Source: Gaeumannomyces sp. JS-464
Taxonomy: Eukaryota > Ascomycota > Sordariomycetes > Magnaporthales > Magnaporthaceae
Assembly: GCA_002197995.1 (NCBI GenBank)
Contig: NGZR01000005.1
Span: forward strand, 4,712,001-4,776,000
Direction: 5' to 3'
Length of the DNA: 64,000 nt
A program made the position numbers and the translations under genes. Of this stretch, positions 33,990 to 46,360 are shown piece after piece (position 1 is the stretch's first letter; each line of letters opens with the position of its first letter). Under the pieces are notes generated by a model. That model searched no databases. It saw only the letters and a program-made list of their open reading frames with translations, and was not told the DNA's origin.

Positions 33990-34315
33990 TTAAAATATCG
34001 TTATCCAGCATTCCAAATTTAAAGCTAAGCTGAAAAAGGCGGAGGAAAAAGTTTTCCGCTTTTAAAAGCAAAAACGAATGTGGCTGGAAAAGATAATACG
34101 CGCGGTGCGTCGCGGTATTAACTCGGTGGAAAAATTAAAACGTATCGAGCGAAAAAAGGCCGATTAAGCGGTTTGCTAAGCTACTTCGCATTCCGAACCT
34201 TTTATGGCTTTTTTCGTTTTTTTCGACTGGCAAATGCCCGGGGTTAATCCTAACCTGGATTTGCTTGCCCTTTTTAACCAAAGTAAGTTGTAACTTTTTC
34301 CAATAACTTTTTTAG
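33990..34315 (+). pseudogene. Plus-strand accessory ORF of the Gypsy family, copy B
   Basis: The plus frame reads KFKAKLKKAEEKVFRF, MWLEKIIRAVRRGINSVEKL and FFDWQMPGVNPNLDLLALFN, with three stops explained by C-to-T/G-to-A changes (for example GAD* for GAD-Q/W). It parallels 2112-2548 and 32760-33190 and gives the best view of the C-terminus, ending ..FNQSKL and a stop at about 34290. Confidence 0.5.
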
Positions 34316-34329
34316 GTTTTATAACGCAT

Positions 34330-34580
34330 TAAGCGTGGCTTTGGTCTTTTTACCGAGGTTTCGGGTTTAAATCCCGGTATAACCGTGCTAAAAAAGTTTT
34401 AATAAAATATTTCGTTTAAGCTTTGCTTGGTTTTTTTTTTTTTTTTTGCTAACCGTTCGGCGTAAACTTTTTTACTTTATTTGGTTTCGGTAAATGCTGC
34501 TTTTTTAAACCCAATAGTAAAACGGTATTATTTATAACACCCATTTTGTAAATCCCGGGTTCGATTTCCGGTTAAGCTAA
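34330..34580 (+). other. Two tRNA T-arm/B-box-like motifs inside Gypsy B
   Basis: CGGGTTTAAATCCCG at 34362-34376 and TCCCGGGTTCGATTTCCGG at 34553-34571 resemble tRNA T-arms (GGTTCRANNCC). The second is preceded by a D-arm-like AGTAAAACGG and a TTTATAA..TTGTAAA stem and followed by a possible acceptor strand. Copy A has the counterpart at about 2719-2790 (CCCGGGTTTAATTCCGG). No clean anticodon loop can be drawn, so this is not called a tRNA gene. Confidence 0.3.
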
Positions 34581-37049
34581 AAGGATTAGCGGTTTTTTTT
34601 TGGAAATATCGCGAGTATTTTTAAAAAAATCGTCGCTTTTCCGTTTTTTTTGCTAGCTAACCTTTTTATAATTGTTTTAGCTAATACTTTCGTAAAATGT
34701 TTTAACAATTCCTAAGGTTGGTTTTTTTTTCCCACGTGTTTTTTTCGTAACCGTACTTTTTCCATTTAACTACATACTTTTTAAGCTTATATTTTAGCTT
34801 ATAATTTAAAAAATTTTCGATTTCGTATTTTTATTTTAGGTCGATTTTTATTAACTCGTCGCTTTTAAAGCTCGGTAGCGCTAATTTAAATAAGGAAATA
34901 TAAAAAACCGGGTGGGATTTTATAATTAGCGGTAATCGGAATTTATAATTTACGTTCGAAACCTTTTTTAATATTTTAAACGGTTTTAGTTTTTTATAAT
35001 TTAGCTTATCGTTTAATCGTTTCGTTTTAATATTTCGTTAAAAAAGATAAACGCTATTCCTTTTTTTAAAGGTCGGTTTTTTAATTTTTTTTTTATTTGC
35101 TTAAATAGCTATACGGTGCCGTAGTTTTTTTTTTTTTAGCTTTATTTGGAAATGTTTATGCAATTTAATAAGCTTTGTTATTTGTATTTCCGCTATTAAA
35201 GCATGTTTTCCTATTTTAAGTTTTTTATACGTTATAAACGTAAACTCGTAGTTTGCAAAAAAAGGTGTAATTTTTATGCTATATAAATTAAGCTATTATA
35301 AGCGAATTAGGCTATAAAAATAATTATACTTAATCGTTTTATTTGTAATTAACGTAATAACGCAAATACTATTTTATAATTTGGTTCGTCCGTTTTGTTT
35401 ATCCATTTGTTTAAAAGTAATAGGTTATAAATAAAAAGTGCTCCGCTTTTAACCTATTCGTAAACCTTTTTTAAAATTTGCTTGTAAATAGTTTATTTTT
35501 ATTTGTAATTAAACGGTTTAGCGTGTTGTGTTCCGCTATTACGTGTTTAATAAAAACGTACGTTAGCTTTATAACGTTGCTGCTTTTTTTATATAGTAAA
35601 AACAAAGCGTATTTGGTAAGCCTATTTATTACTATTAATACATTGTCGTATTTAACTTTAGTTATCGGTTTTTTAAATTGGAAAAGTTTAATAACGAAAT
35701 TTATAGTAATTTTTTGCTATGCCTCGTTTAGCGCTGGTAAAAATTGCAAAAGCTTATAAGGTTTATGCTTGCTAGCTTTGTTTTTAACGCAGCTTTCGCA
35801 ATTTTTTATTACGTTTTGTATTTCGGTTTAAGTTTTTGCAAACCCGTAATATTATTATAACCGTTTTTACGTTTTGGTTACGTTTTAATAGTTATATGCC
35901 AATTGGTTATAAACTTGTTGGATTTTTTTTAAAGTTTACACTTTTTTTTACCGGACCGTTTTAGCGAGCATTTTTTATGCCGGAATTAAAAATCCGTTTG
36001 GTTTTTCCGTTAAAATTACTCGTGTTTTTTTAAATATTACAATTTAATAATCCGATTGTTAGTTTAAAACGTTCGCCCGGCCGTTTTCCGACCTTTTCCG
36101 GTATTCGATCCGAATGTCGTAATTTTGCAAAAACTCGTTTTAACGAACTTATCGCTTATTTAAGTTTTTGCTTATAGTAAAATGCGTTAAGTTTTTATAG
36201 TTTATATATATATTATAACCTAATGCTTTGCTTTATAAAAATGCGGTCGCCATTTTTTAAATGTTTGGATTATTATTAAAAGTTTTCTATTATGGATTTG
36301 GTAATTTAACTTAAGTTTATTTAACTTTTGCGAAAAAAACGCGTAAAAATGCAACCGTTTTTAATCGTTTCGCTATTCGAGTTAGCCGCCGATCGCGTAA
36401 TCCAACGCGTTAATTTTAACTTTAAAAGGTTTTTTTAAGTTTAAAAATGTTAATATTGGTTTTTTTACTACGGCGTTTTATAATTGCTCGAAAGCTTTTT
36501 GTTTTTGCTTTTTTAAATAAAACTAGTAATTATTTTTAGTAAAATTCGTAAATAATATAGCGGTTTTGCTATAACTACGAATAAACCGTTTATAAAAGTT
36601 TAAAAATCCTAAAAACCTTTGTATTTTTGTAAAGTTTTTAAATATAAACCATTTTTTAATTTCCTTAATTTTTTTAAAATTTATGCAAATTTGTTTAAAT
36701 ATAATTACGAATTTTAAAAAAGCGACTTTTTGCGAATGCCATTTGCACTTTTTTGGTTTAACGAAAAGCTTTGCATTAAATAGCTTTTAAAATATTTTAT
36801 ATACGTACCGTTTATGCTTTTTTAACGTTTTCGAAAAAACCAAAATATTATCGAAGTACGCGAAAATAAAAATGTCGAAATATCCGCGCAACATATAATT
36901 AATTATCTTTTAAAACGTAATTAATACGTTGGTAAACCCGAAAGTTATTACTAAAAATTCGTAGCATTTAAGCTTTATTTTAAAAGCCGTAAGCTATTTT
37001 TAGCTCTTTTTAATCCGTATTAAGCTATAAGCTTTTCGTAAATTTAAAA

Positions 37050-37400
37050 CCGTAAAATACTAGGCTTTACCGAACTTATTTCGTAATTTATTAATAAAAA
37101 GCAAAAAATACCGATTTTTAATAATAGCTTTATTTAGCGGTCGGTAATCGATGCATATTCGCTCCGTCCCGTTTTTTTTTTATAAAATCTTATATTTTAT
37201 TAAAAAATCGAACGGTTTAATATATCCCTTTCGTAAGTTTTCTTTTAATTGTTTTTTTAACACTTTTTATTACTAAAAGCTAAACTAATACAGCTTTTAA
37301 TATTTAAATTGCTTTTTTAGCTTAAATTTAATTTTAAAATCGAACGGTTTATATTCGAAAAGTACCGTTTTTAAGTTTTTCCGAAACAATTTTTCGTATT
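37050..37400 (-). pseudogene. Reverse transcriptase remnant of Gypsy B (uninterrupted TRIM empty site)
   Basis: Matches copy A 5826-6150. The junction reads CCGTAAAATACTAGGCTTTACC at about 37050-37071 with a single AAAAT, the second empty site for the TRIM-like element. Stops throughout. Confidence 0.75.
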
Positions 37401-37740
37401 TGTAGTATTTTTCCGAAATATTCGCGAGCCGTTTTTTAATATTAGTTTAATCGTTTTAATCGCGTATTCGTTAATACTAAATGTAAAAGTAAATTGCCAA
37501 GTTTTATTATTATCGTAACTTTTTTATTGCTTTTTATGCTTACAGTTTAAAATTTATAACTAATAAACCGTTTTAATTATTTATAGCTTTTTTTTATTAA
37601 ATTTAACTAATAGCTTAATTTATCCGTAAATTGTTTTTTTTAAATTAAAGGATTTCGAAAATCACATTTCCTTTTTTTATATCCAGCTTATTTAATATAA
37701 TAATAACGTTTTTCCTATTCCGAATGCGTAATATTATTAG

Positions 37741-40687
37741 TTATACTGCCGTTATATTTGTAAAAACCTCGGTGCTTTTACTGTTTTATATACATGTAAA
37801 AACCTTTAAACTCGTTTCCGAATGCGGACCGCATCCGGCTCGGTAGCTTAAAAATAAAAACTATATTTGCTTTTCGTATACGGTTTTTGCTATGTTAAAT
37901 AGTGGTGCCGTTTGCTTAATTCCTGCGATTGCTTTTAAAAGTTCCATCGCGAAAACGTCCTTATAATTAATAGTAATAATAGGAAAATACGCAAAGGAAA
38001 AATTGTAAAAAATGCATATTGCGCTTAAATAGCGCCCCGGTATCGGGTTTTTTTTTATAATAATATTGGTAATAATGGTGTTAATTTAGTTAGTTACGGC
38101 GGTTTAATTATCCGCGTCCGAAGTTTTTCGGTCCCGTTTTAATGCTTAATCGCGTGGTTATTTCGTAAAGTTCGGGGGTCGTGGTTAACATTAAGTAATT
38201 CGACGTAATTGCGTTATTCGCTTTCGGAAATAACGCTATTTATATCGTGCTTTCCGGTTATGCTTTTATTTTTTTCCAAATGCGGGTTTCCACCGTTTTT
38301 TCCTTTTTTACTTTTAAAAGTTTTTACCTTTTTTTTTCGCCTTTTTTTAATTTTTTTATTATAATTTTTAATTTTTTTCCCCACTTTTACTTTTAATTTT
38401 CGCGCATTTTACCGCCCGCGTTTTTACATTTACCTTTCCGCGCTTCGTTTTTTTTCCGGCTTTTATTTTCCTGCATTATAACTCCCAAAAACAAAACTCC
38501 CCGTTTTTCTCGCGGCGGCGCGCGCGGTAATGCGCGCGGCGGTTATAACGGCAGCGGTGGTGGTGGCGGCTTTACGCTTGCTCCTTTTCGTGGTAATCGC
38601 GATAAGCACTCATTTTCCAGCTTTAACGATAACGACAACTCCGAGGCCGGCGTTATTCCAAACCCCCGCGTTAAAACTGTAAATGCGGTTTTGCACCGCT
38701 TCGTTCCTTATTTTTTTGCTAATTTTTTCTCTTTTTTCTTTTAACCTTACCGTTTATACCATTAAAAGGAGTATAAAACGGCGATCGCTATTTTTTTAAG
38801 TTACATTTTTTACGATTCGATAGTATATATTTCCCGTATCGTTCTTTTTTTTATCCCGCTTCGCTAACTTTTTAAGCTTACTTATAAAATTCGTGTTAAT
38901 TGCATTTAGCGTTTCGCTAACGGCATTAATAATGCCGGCGCCGTTCGGGGATGCTATTATAAAACTTATATGTTTTTTATTTGCTTCGCTTTTTTTTTAT
39001 TCGGTTCCGGTCGTGCTAATTTTTGTTTTTAGCTTTTCGCGTTTTAACTTATATAAAATGCGCCTTTTCGCGCGGTGCTTGCGTTTAAATTTGTTATTTT
39101 TTTTCCTTTTTCTTTTATTGCGTTTTTTTATTGCTAATTTATCGGTTCCGTTTTAATAACCTCCCGTTAGCATTAAAAATTAAGTTTACGGCGTTTTCCG
39201 TGTTTATTAGCGTTATATTTAATCCTTTTTTAAAATTGCTGCCGATTTAAAAGATGTTTTAACGGAAATCGCTTATGCTGTTAAAGTTTATAACGGTTTT
39301 ATTTCGGTGTTATATGCTTTATTACTAATGCTTTTTTCCAGCTTTATTATACAATTTTAAAGCACGTTATCGCCGGTTACGTTCGATTTGCAAAAAATAT
39401 CGGGAAACGGTTTAGCGTTTTTTTTAGTGCTAGGTTTTCGCGCTCGTTTTTTTCCAGTTTAAAAAGCGCTTTTGCTGTTATAACTGCATTTGGTAGCTCG
39501 GGTTTCGTTTGCTTCCTTTTCGGTAATATAATGCCCCCGGCGTAAGCTATATCGGGTTAGGCTTTTAAAATTATTAATACGTGGAATTCGTTTAACCGTA
39601 TTCGAATAAAAGCGTTAGTTTTAAAGCGGGTTAAAATACGGGTTTGTTAATATTTCCCTTTATATCGCTATTTTCTTTCGGTTTGCTAACCTTTTTATAT
39701 TTGCTAAATATCTTTCGTATAAAATCCTTTTAATTTTATTTTCGGTTAAATTTTAACTAAATATCGAAAGGATATTATTAACGAAATGTTAAAAAAAATG
39801 GGTAAAAATAAAAATAATTAATTTGGTTGGTTTTTTTCCGGTTACGGCTCGCATATAAAATATTAACGTTGATTTATTTTTTTTTCCCCTCGTTTTTTAA
39901 TAGGGTATTTTCGTTTAACGTTTTATAATTATTTGTAATTCGGTTTTTTCCGGTTTAATAACGTTCCTTTTTTTCCTTTTTTTTACGCGTTTTTTTCCAC
40001 CTTTTTCGCTGTTTTAAAATCCATTAATTTTAAACATTATACGTGCTGCTTTTTTAAATAATGTGTTTTTTATTTTTTATAATTCGAAATATATTTTTCG
40101 GCTATTCGTTTATATTATCCCGGTGCTATCCCGCTATTTGTTTTAACGGGTGCATTAGGTTAACACGTGCTATGCTATTTCCTTTTATCCGTTGCCGCAT
40201 TCGTATAGCGGCGTTACCGCATTAAGCACGTTTTTGTTAAATAGAAAAGCATTTAAACCTAGCTTTTCCGTTTTAATTTGGATTACTATTAAGCTATATG
40301 CTTTTGGCATTCCTTCGTAGTATTTAACCATTTTTTTCGTAAATAGGAAGTTATTCGCTAAGCACGCGATTTTATGCCGGTTCGCTTTTTTTACCGCTTT
40401 CGTTAAACTGGCAACTTTTAACTTCCACTTTATTATTACGTTAAGGTTTTAGCGTTTCGCGTGTTTATATTTGGACTTTTTTTCGTTTTTGCGGGGGATT
40501 AGTTTGCGTTTCGGTTCCGGGGTTGTTTTAAGTCGGTTTTAACGTTCCGCTTATTTTCTTTTTATTTGGCCGCTTTAAAGGTGTGGTTTTCTGCTCCGTT
40601 CCCGGTACCTTAACCTTTTAAATCGGCCCGCTACTTTCGCTATCGCTTCGTTAATCCGCTGTGTTATTCCAGTTTCCAGCTATCGGG
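37741..40687 (-). mobile_element. LINE-like insertion in Gypsy B (degenerate)
   Basis: Copies A and C read without a break where B carries 2947 extra bases, flanked by TGCGTAATATTATTAG (37725-37740 and 40688-40703), a 16-bp duplication typical of target-primed retroelements. On the minus strand at about 40000-40660 is a relic of the C-terminal end of fungal Tad1-like LINE ORF2: KYYEGMPKAYSLIVIQIKTE, LGLNAFLFNKNV, then a CCHC-like YECGNGQKEIAQHVLTQC and a final helix. The rest (37741-40000) contains a GC-richer Gly-rich frame at about 38480-38720 (plus) and other relics I cannot order. Since the ORF2 end lies near the presumed 5' side, the insert is probably composite or rearranged. Confidence 0.55.
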
Positions 40688-43131
40688 TGCGTAATATTAT
40701 TAGCTGCGTTTTTCGGTCGATTTATTTTTTATTATAAGCGATAGGTATTTTTTCGACCGTTTTTAATTAATACGGTTAACGTTTCCGTTTTATTAGGATT
40801 TTATACCGTTTAACCGTTTGCGGCGATACGTAATCGTTTTATATTTCGCAATCGATTATTATTTTAACTTTTTTTTTAATATTTTATTTAAAATGTTAAT
40901 AAGTTATATAGTTAATTCGATTTTGCTATTACGAAGGTTTTTATTAGTTTTTTTTCCCATTTCGTACTTTTCGTTCGGGTAATTTATTTAGTTTTTTTAG
41001 TAAAAAAAACGAGTATCGCACGTTCGTTTTTTTATCCGGGTTAAACGATACGTACGTTCGCGTAATTCCCTAATATTAAGCTTCCGCTTTTTGTAATATA
41101 TGCTTTTTGCATTTTATAATTTCGCATTTTCCTTAATCGAATGTCCTAATAACATATAGCATTAAATACCATTCGTTAAATTTAAAAACTGCGATAAATT
41201 TGCCGATTCGGGCTAATTTCTATCGTAGCAATTAAAATGCCAAACGGGGTTTAACTTTAAGCTTTTTTTTTAATTTCCGTAAAATAAAATCGTATTTAAA
41301 CTTAAATCGTAAATGAAATTTGCATTTTCCATAAATACATTTTGCTTAAAAACGGTATAAATGTTCGGGATATTCCAAATTAACGTTAAAATAAGCCTCG
41401 GGTTTTAACGCAGCTTTTTTTAACTCGTTTGCGTTATTAAACCGGTAATTAACGTATTTAACTTCCTATTAATCGTTAAACCACGATAAAAGTTAACCGT
41501 TATTTCCATTCGTTAAAATGGCGTGGTATAACGGGCTATTTAAATATTTTGGAACTTTAACGTTCCAAAAACACTTCGAAATATCGAAAAGCGTAAAAGC
41601 GCGTTGGTTTTTCCAGTTTGCTTAGCTTTTACGGATTATAAATATAAAAGTTTCGCCGTTCGAAGCTTTTGCTCGCTTTTAAAACTCGATTATTTTAAAG
41701 GTTTAACCGTTTTAATTTATTTTAACGTCGGTATCGGAATTTTCCGATTTTCGAAAAAGGTGTATTTAATTTAAAAGCTTTTTTCGGGCTTTTTTTTCTT
41801 CCGAACTAATTGTTAAAATTGCTTTTTTTTAAGTTTTATAAAAAACGGCGTCGTTTTTTCCTTTTAAACTTGTAATCCTAAAAACGACGCGTTACTCGCC
41901 TTTATTATCGTACTTAAGCTTCGTAATTTTAAACATACAAATGCTTCGAGGTTTTCGAAAATACCATCCGGTAGCCTTTTTATTAAACTAGTACGTAATA
42001 TATAGCTCGTTATAATAGCACGTTTAGCTAAACGCTATTTCGAAATACAATTTTTTTTGTATTAAGCTTTTTTACGTTCGCTAAAAGTTTGCTACTTAGC
42101 GATTATTATCCCGTTAAAAGCAATTAACTTTAATATAGCCAATTTAGCCACATTTAAAACATTTCCCGTTTTTCGGGTTTTGCTTTTGCTATTTCTGCTA
42201 TTTATGCTATTAGTAAACGGCTTTTACGCTAAGGTTTATAAGGTTTAAATGCGTTTTAAAACCGTAAAGGTTGCTATTTAGCTTTTTTTTAGTTAACTTT
42301 ATTAATTTACGCCGCGCTTTTAAAACTATATCTTTTCTTTTCCTATTATCGTTCGTACAATTTATCGTTAATACGAACCGCGTTTTTAACGTAATCCGTA
42401 AAAAACTTTAAGCGATTTTGCTTTACGAGTTTATTTTTTACGTTTTCGCGTAACCCGTTGTAAAAGTGCAATATTAACGTAGCGTTATTCCAATTAAGCT
42501 TAATATTAATCCGTTAAAATTTTACATCGTATTTAGCTGCGGCTTTTTTTTATTTAAAAGCTAACAGGTTTTTTTTAGCGATTCGGGTTTCGTCGATTAT
42601 TTCGAACATTTCGCTAACCTTTTTTCCAAAGGTTTTAAAGCTAGCGAAAATAAGCTTAGTAGTTTTTTAGCTATTTTTATACCTTTTAAAATAATCGCTT
42701 TAGGTTAGCTAAAACCAATTTTTTATTTTACCGTTTAGCTTAATAATAGCGTAAGCAACCTTTTATTCCTCGTTTACGAATTGCTGTTTGTAAAACTTAA
42801 AATAGCTTTTACATTTGGTAAAAAACGTTTTTAACTTTCCGTTTTTTCTTTTGTAAAAGTCCGAGGACGGGAATTTATACGCTCGGATTGCGATAAGTGT
42901 TTTAAGAAATACCAATTTCGTAGTAAATTGCTTTACCTCGGCTTAGCCTTTGGCGATTTCGTTCGCTATAAGTTTAAAAAAGCTAACCGTGTTAGCGGCT
43001 TCGTTAAAGTCGTATTTAACACCGTTAAAGGTAAAAATCGTGGTTTTTTCCTTTTTAAGCTTTTTACTGCTATTCGCTATAGCTATATTATTTTTTCCTT
43101 TTAACGAAGTATTAAACAAAATTAGTTAAAA

Positions 43132-43539
43132 TGTTATAATTAAAGGTTTGCTTTTAGGATAAAGCATTTCGGAAGTGGAAAAAAGTATTGCTAAAGCTGG
43201 TAAATAAGAGAATTACGTAACTTAAAAAAACAATTTAATTACTTGTTTTAGGAAATGCTTAAAAGCTAACTTAAGTTAATTAATGGCGAAGCTTTAATTA
43301 AAGCTACTTAAAATAATAGGAAATCCATTTTTTTATATACGTTGCCTTTTGCCTTATGTTAGGTTAAATTTGTAGCTTTGCTATAAATTTACAAATCTTT
43401 TTTGGATTTATTGCTTTGTTATAAATTTACAAATCTTTTTTGGTTTACGTAACTTTACGTAACCGGGGCGGGGCGAAGGCACTACTTTAAAGCCCCCTTT
43501 TGCTTTGCTGTCCTAAAAGCTTGCATGCTAATCGTAACA
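43132..43539 (-). repeat. 5' LTR of Gypsy B
   Basis: TGTTAT at 43132 to CGTAACA at 43539, 408 bp. ATTAG follows at 43540-43544. Confidence 0.85.
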
Positions 43540-44458
43540 ATTAGTAGCGCATTTTACCTTAACTAGCCGGAGGTTTTAAGTTTAACTTTTAATACGACCG
43601 TTGTTAAAATTCGATTATTAACGCGTTGGCGATTAGGTTTTTAGCTATTTTTACTTTTGCTAATTTTTTATAAATGCTTTTGCCGGTATTTCGTTAAAGC
43701 TTTTTAGCAATATATAAGGTTGGTTTTTTTTCCCACGTTTTTTCCTCGTAACCGTACTTTTTCCATTTAATTAGGTACTTTTTAAGCTTTTTTTTTAGCT
43801 TATAATTTAAAAGAATTTCAATTTCGTACTTTTATTTTAAGTCGATTTTTATTAATTTGTTACTTTTAAAGCCTAGTAACGTTAATTTAAATAAGGAAAT
43901 ATAAAAAACCGGGTAGGATTTTATGGGTTAGCGGTAATCGAAGTTTGTAATTTACGTTCGAAACCTTTTTTAATATTTTAAACGGTTTTAATTTTTTATA
44001 ATTTAATTTATCGCTCGGTCGTTTCGTTTTAATATTTCGTCGAAAAGATAAACGTTATCCTTTTTTTTAAAGGTCTTTTTCGATTTTTTTTATTTGTTTA
44101 AATAGTTATGCAAAGCTATAGCTTTTTTAGCTTTATTTAAAAGTATTTATGCAGTTTGGTAAATTTCGTTATTTGCATTTCCGTTATTAAAGCATTTTTT
44201 CTGCTTTATTTTTTATACGCCGTAAACGTAAACCCGTAATTCGTATAAAACGGTATAATTTTTATACTTTTATAAATTAAGCTATTATAAGCGAATTAAA
44301 CCATAGGAAATAGTTATACTTAATTGTTTATTTATAATAATATAATAGCGTAAATATTGTTTTATGGTTTAATTCGTCCGCTTTATTTGTCCATTTGTTT
44401 AAAAGTGGTAAGCTATAAATAAAAAGTGCTTCGCTCCCAGCCTATTCGTAAATCCTTT

Positions 44459-44686
44459 TTAAAACTTGCTTATAAATAGCTTATTTTTATCCGTAATTAA
44501 ACGGTTCGGCGTGCCGTATTCCGCTATTACGTGTTTAATAAAAACATACGCTAATTTCGTAGCGTTATTGCTTTTTTTATATGGTAAAAATAAAGCGTAT
44601 TTAGTAAACCTATTTATTATTACCAATATATTATCGTACTTAACTTTTATTATCGGTTTTTTTAAATTAAAAAAGTTTAATAACAA
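44459..44686 (-). pseudogene. Integrase core remnant of Gypsy C
   Basis: 76-codon minus-strand open frame with INRFTKYALFLPYKK and HVIAEYGTPNRLITDKNKLF, the rve integrase core. The second catalytic Asp (in ITDKNKLF) is kept. The Asp normally found in VDRFTKYA is Asn here, a G-to-A change. The antisense frame 44466-44747 is a shadow. Confidence 0.85.
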
Positions 44687-46039
44687 AGTTTTAATAACTT
44701 TTTGCTATGCTTCGCTTAACGCTAGCAAAAGTTGCAAAAGCTTATAAAGCTTATGCTTGCTAGCTTTATTTTTAACGCAACTTTCGCAATTTTTTATTGC
44801 GTTTTATATTTCGACTTAAGTTTTTACAAACCCGTAATATTATTATAACCGTTTTTACCTTTTTTTACGTTTTAATAGCCGTATATTAACTAGTTATAAA
44901 TTTGTTAAATTTTTTTTAAGGTTTAAACTTTTCCTTATTGGACTATTTTGGCGAGTATTTTTTATACCGAAATTAAAAATCCGTTTAATTTTTCCGCTAA
45001 AATTACTCGTGTTTTTTTAGGTATTATAACCTGGTAATCCGGTTATCGGTTTAAAGCGTTCGCCCGGCCGTTTTTTAACCTTTTCCGGTATTCGATTTAA
45101 ATATCGTAATTTTGCAAAAATTCGTTTTAAACGAATTTATCGTTTGTTTAGGTTTTTACTTATAGTAAAATGCGTTAGGTTTTTATGGTTTATATATATT
45201 ATAATTTAATGCTTCGTTTTACAAAAATACGGTTGCTATTTTTCAAATGCTCGAATTATTATTAAAAGTTTTTTATCGTAAATTTGGTAATTTAACTTAG
45301 GTTTATTTAACTTTTGCGAAAAACACGCGTAAAAGTGCAACCGTTTTTAGTCGTTTTGTTATCCGAATTAGCCGCCGATCGCGTAATTTAACGCGTTAGT
45401 TTTAACTTTAAAAGGTTTTTTTAGGTTTGGAAATATTAATATTAGTTTTTTTAATACGGCGTTTGGCAATTGCTCGAAAGCTTTTTATTTTACCTTTTTA
45501 ATAAAACTGGTAATTATTTTTAGTAAAGTTCGTAAAAATGTAGCGATTTTGCTATAACCGTGGATAAACTGTTTGTAAAAGTTTAAAAATCCTAAAAACT
45601 TTCGTATTTTTTAACGTTTTTAAATATAAGCTATTTTTTAACTTTTTTAATTTTTTTAAAGTTTATATAAATTTGTTTAAATATAACTATAAATTTTAAA
45701 AAAGCGACTTTTTGCAAATGCTATTCGCATTTTTCTAGTTTAACGAAAAGCTTTGCATTTAACAGTTTTTAAAGCATTTTATATACGTGTTAATTATATT
45801 TTTCCATTATTTCCGAAAAAATTAAAATATCGTTCAAATACGTAAAAATAAAAATGTCGAAATATTCGCGTAATATATGGTTAATTATCTTTTAAAACGT
45901 AGCTAATACGTTAATAAGCCCGAAAATTATTACTAAAAATTTATCAGGCATTTAAACTTTATTTTAAAAGCCGTAAATTATTTTTAACCTTTTTAATTCG
46001 TATTAAGCTATAAGCTTTTCGTAAATCCAAAGCCGTAAA

Positions 46040-46360
46040 ATATTAAGCTTTGCCGAGCTTATTTCGTAATTTGTTAATAAAAAGCAAAAAATACCGATTT
46101 TTAATACTAGTTTTATTTAACGGTTAATAGTTAATGCATATTCGCTTCGTCCCGTTTTTTTTCTTTTTTATAAAATTTTATATCTTATTAAAAAATCGAA
46201 AGGTTTAATATATCCTTTTTATAAGTTTTCTTTTAATTGTTTTTTTAACACCTTTTATTATTAAAAGCTAAATTGGTATAGCTTATAGTATTTAAACTAC
46301 GTATTTAGTTTAAATTTAATTTTAAAATCGAACGGTTTATATTCGGGAAGCACCGTTTTT
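46040..46360 (-). pseudogene. Reverse transcriptase remnant of Gypsy C (uninterrupted TRIM empty site)
   Basis: Matches the RT block of copy A (5826-6150) on the minus strand and runs through GTAAAATATTAAGC at about 46035-46050 without an insert. This provides one of the two empty sites for the TRIM-like element. Stops throughout. Confidence 0.75.

Larger units (their letters stand above)
33239..43539 (-). mobile_element. Ty3/Gypsy retrotransposon, copy B, nested in copy C
   Basis: LTRs at 33239-33647 and 43132-43539; target duplication ATTAG (33234-33238, 43540-43544). Removing B rejoins the C interior: GTGTAGCGTATTAG + TAGCGCATTTTACC matches copy A near 2540-2570. Minus-strand order as in A and C: gag (knuckle relic near 42130-42180), RT (about 36000-37400), integrase (about 35478-35760 on the opposite strand of the open frame there), 3' LTR at left. 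It contains a 2.9-kb LINE-like insert at 37741-40687; its own length is about 7.35 kb. Heavily RIP-mutated throughout. Confidence 0.9.

Noticed and set aside
34505..34578. Functional tRNA gene
   Set aside because: No valid anticodon loop or conserved U33 can be drawn, and the copy lies in RIP-mutated transposon DNA; kept only as a finding.
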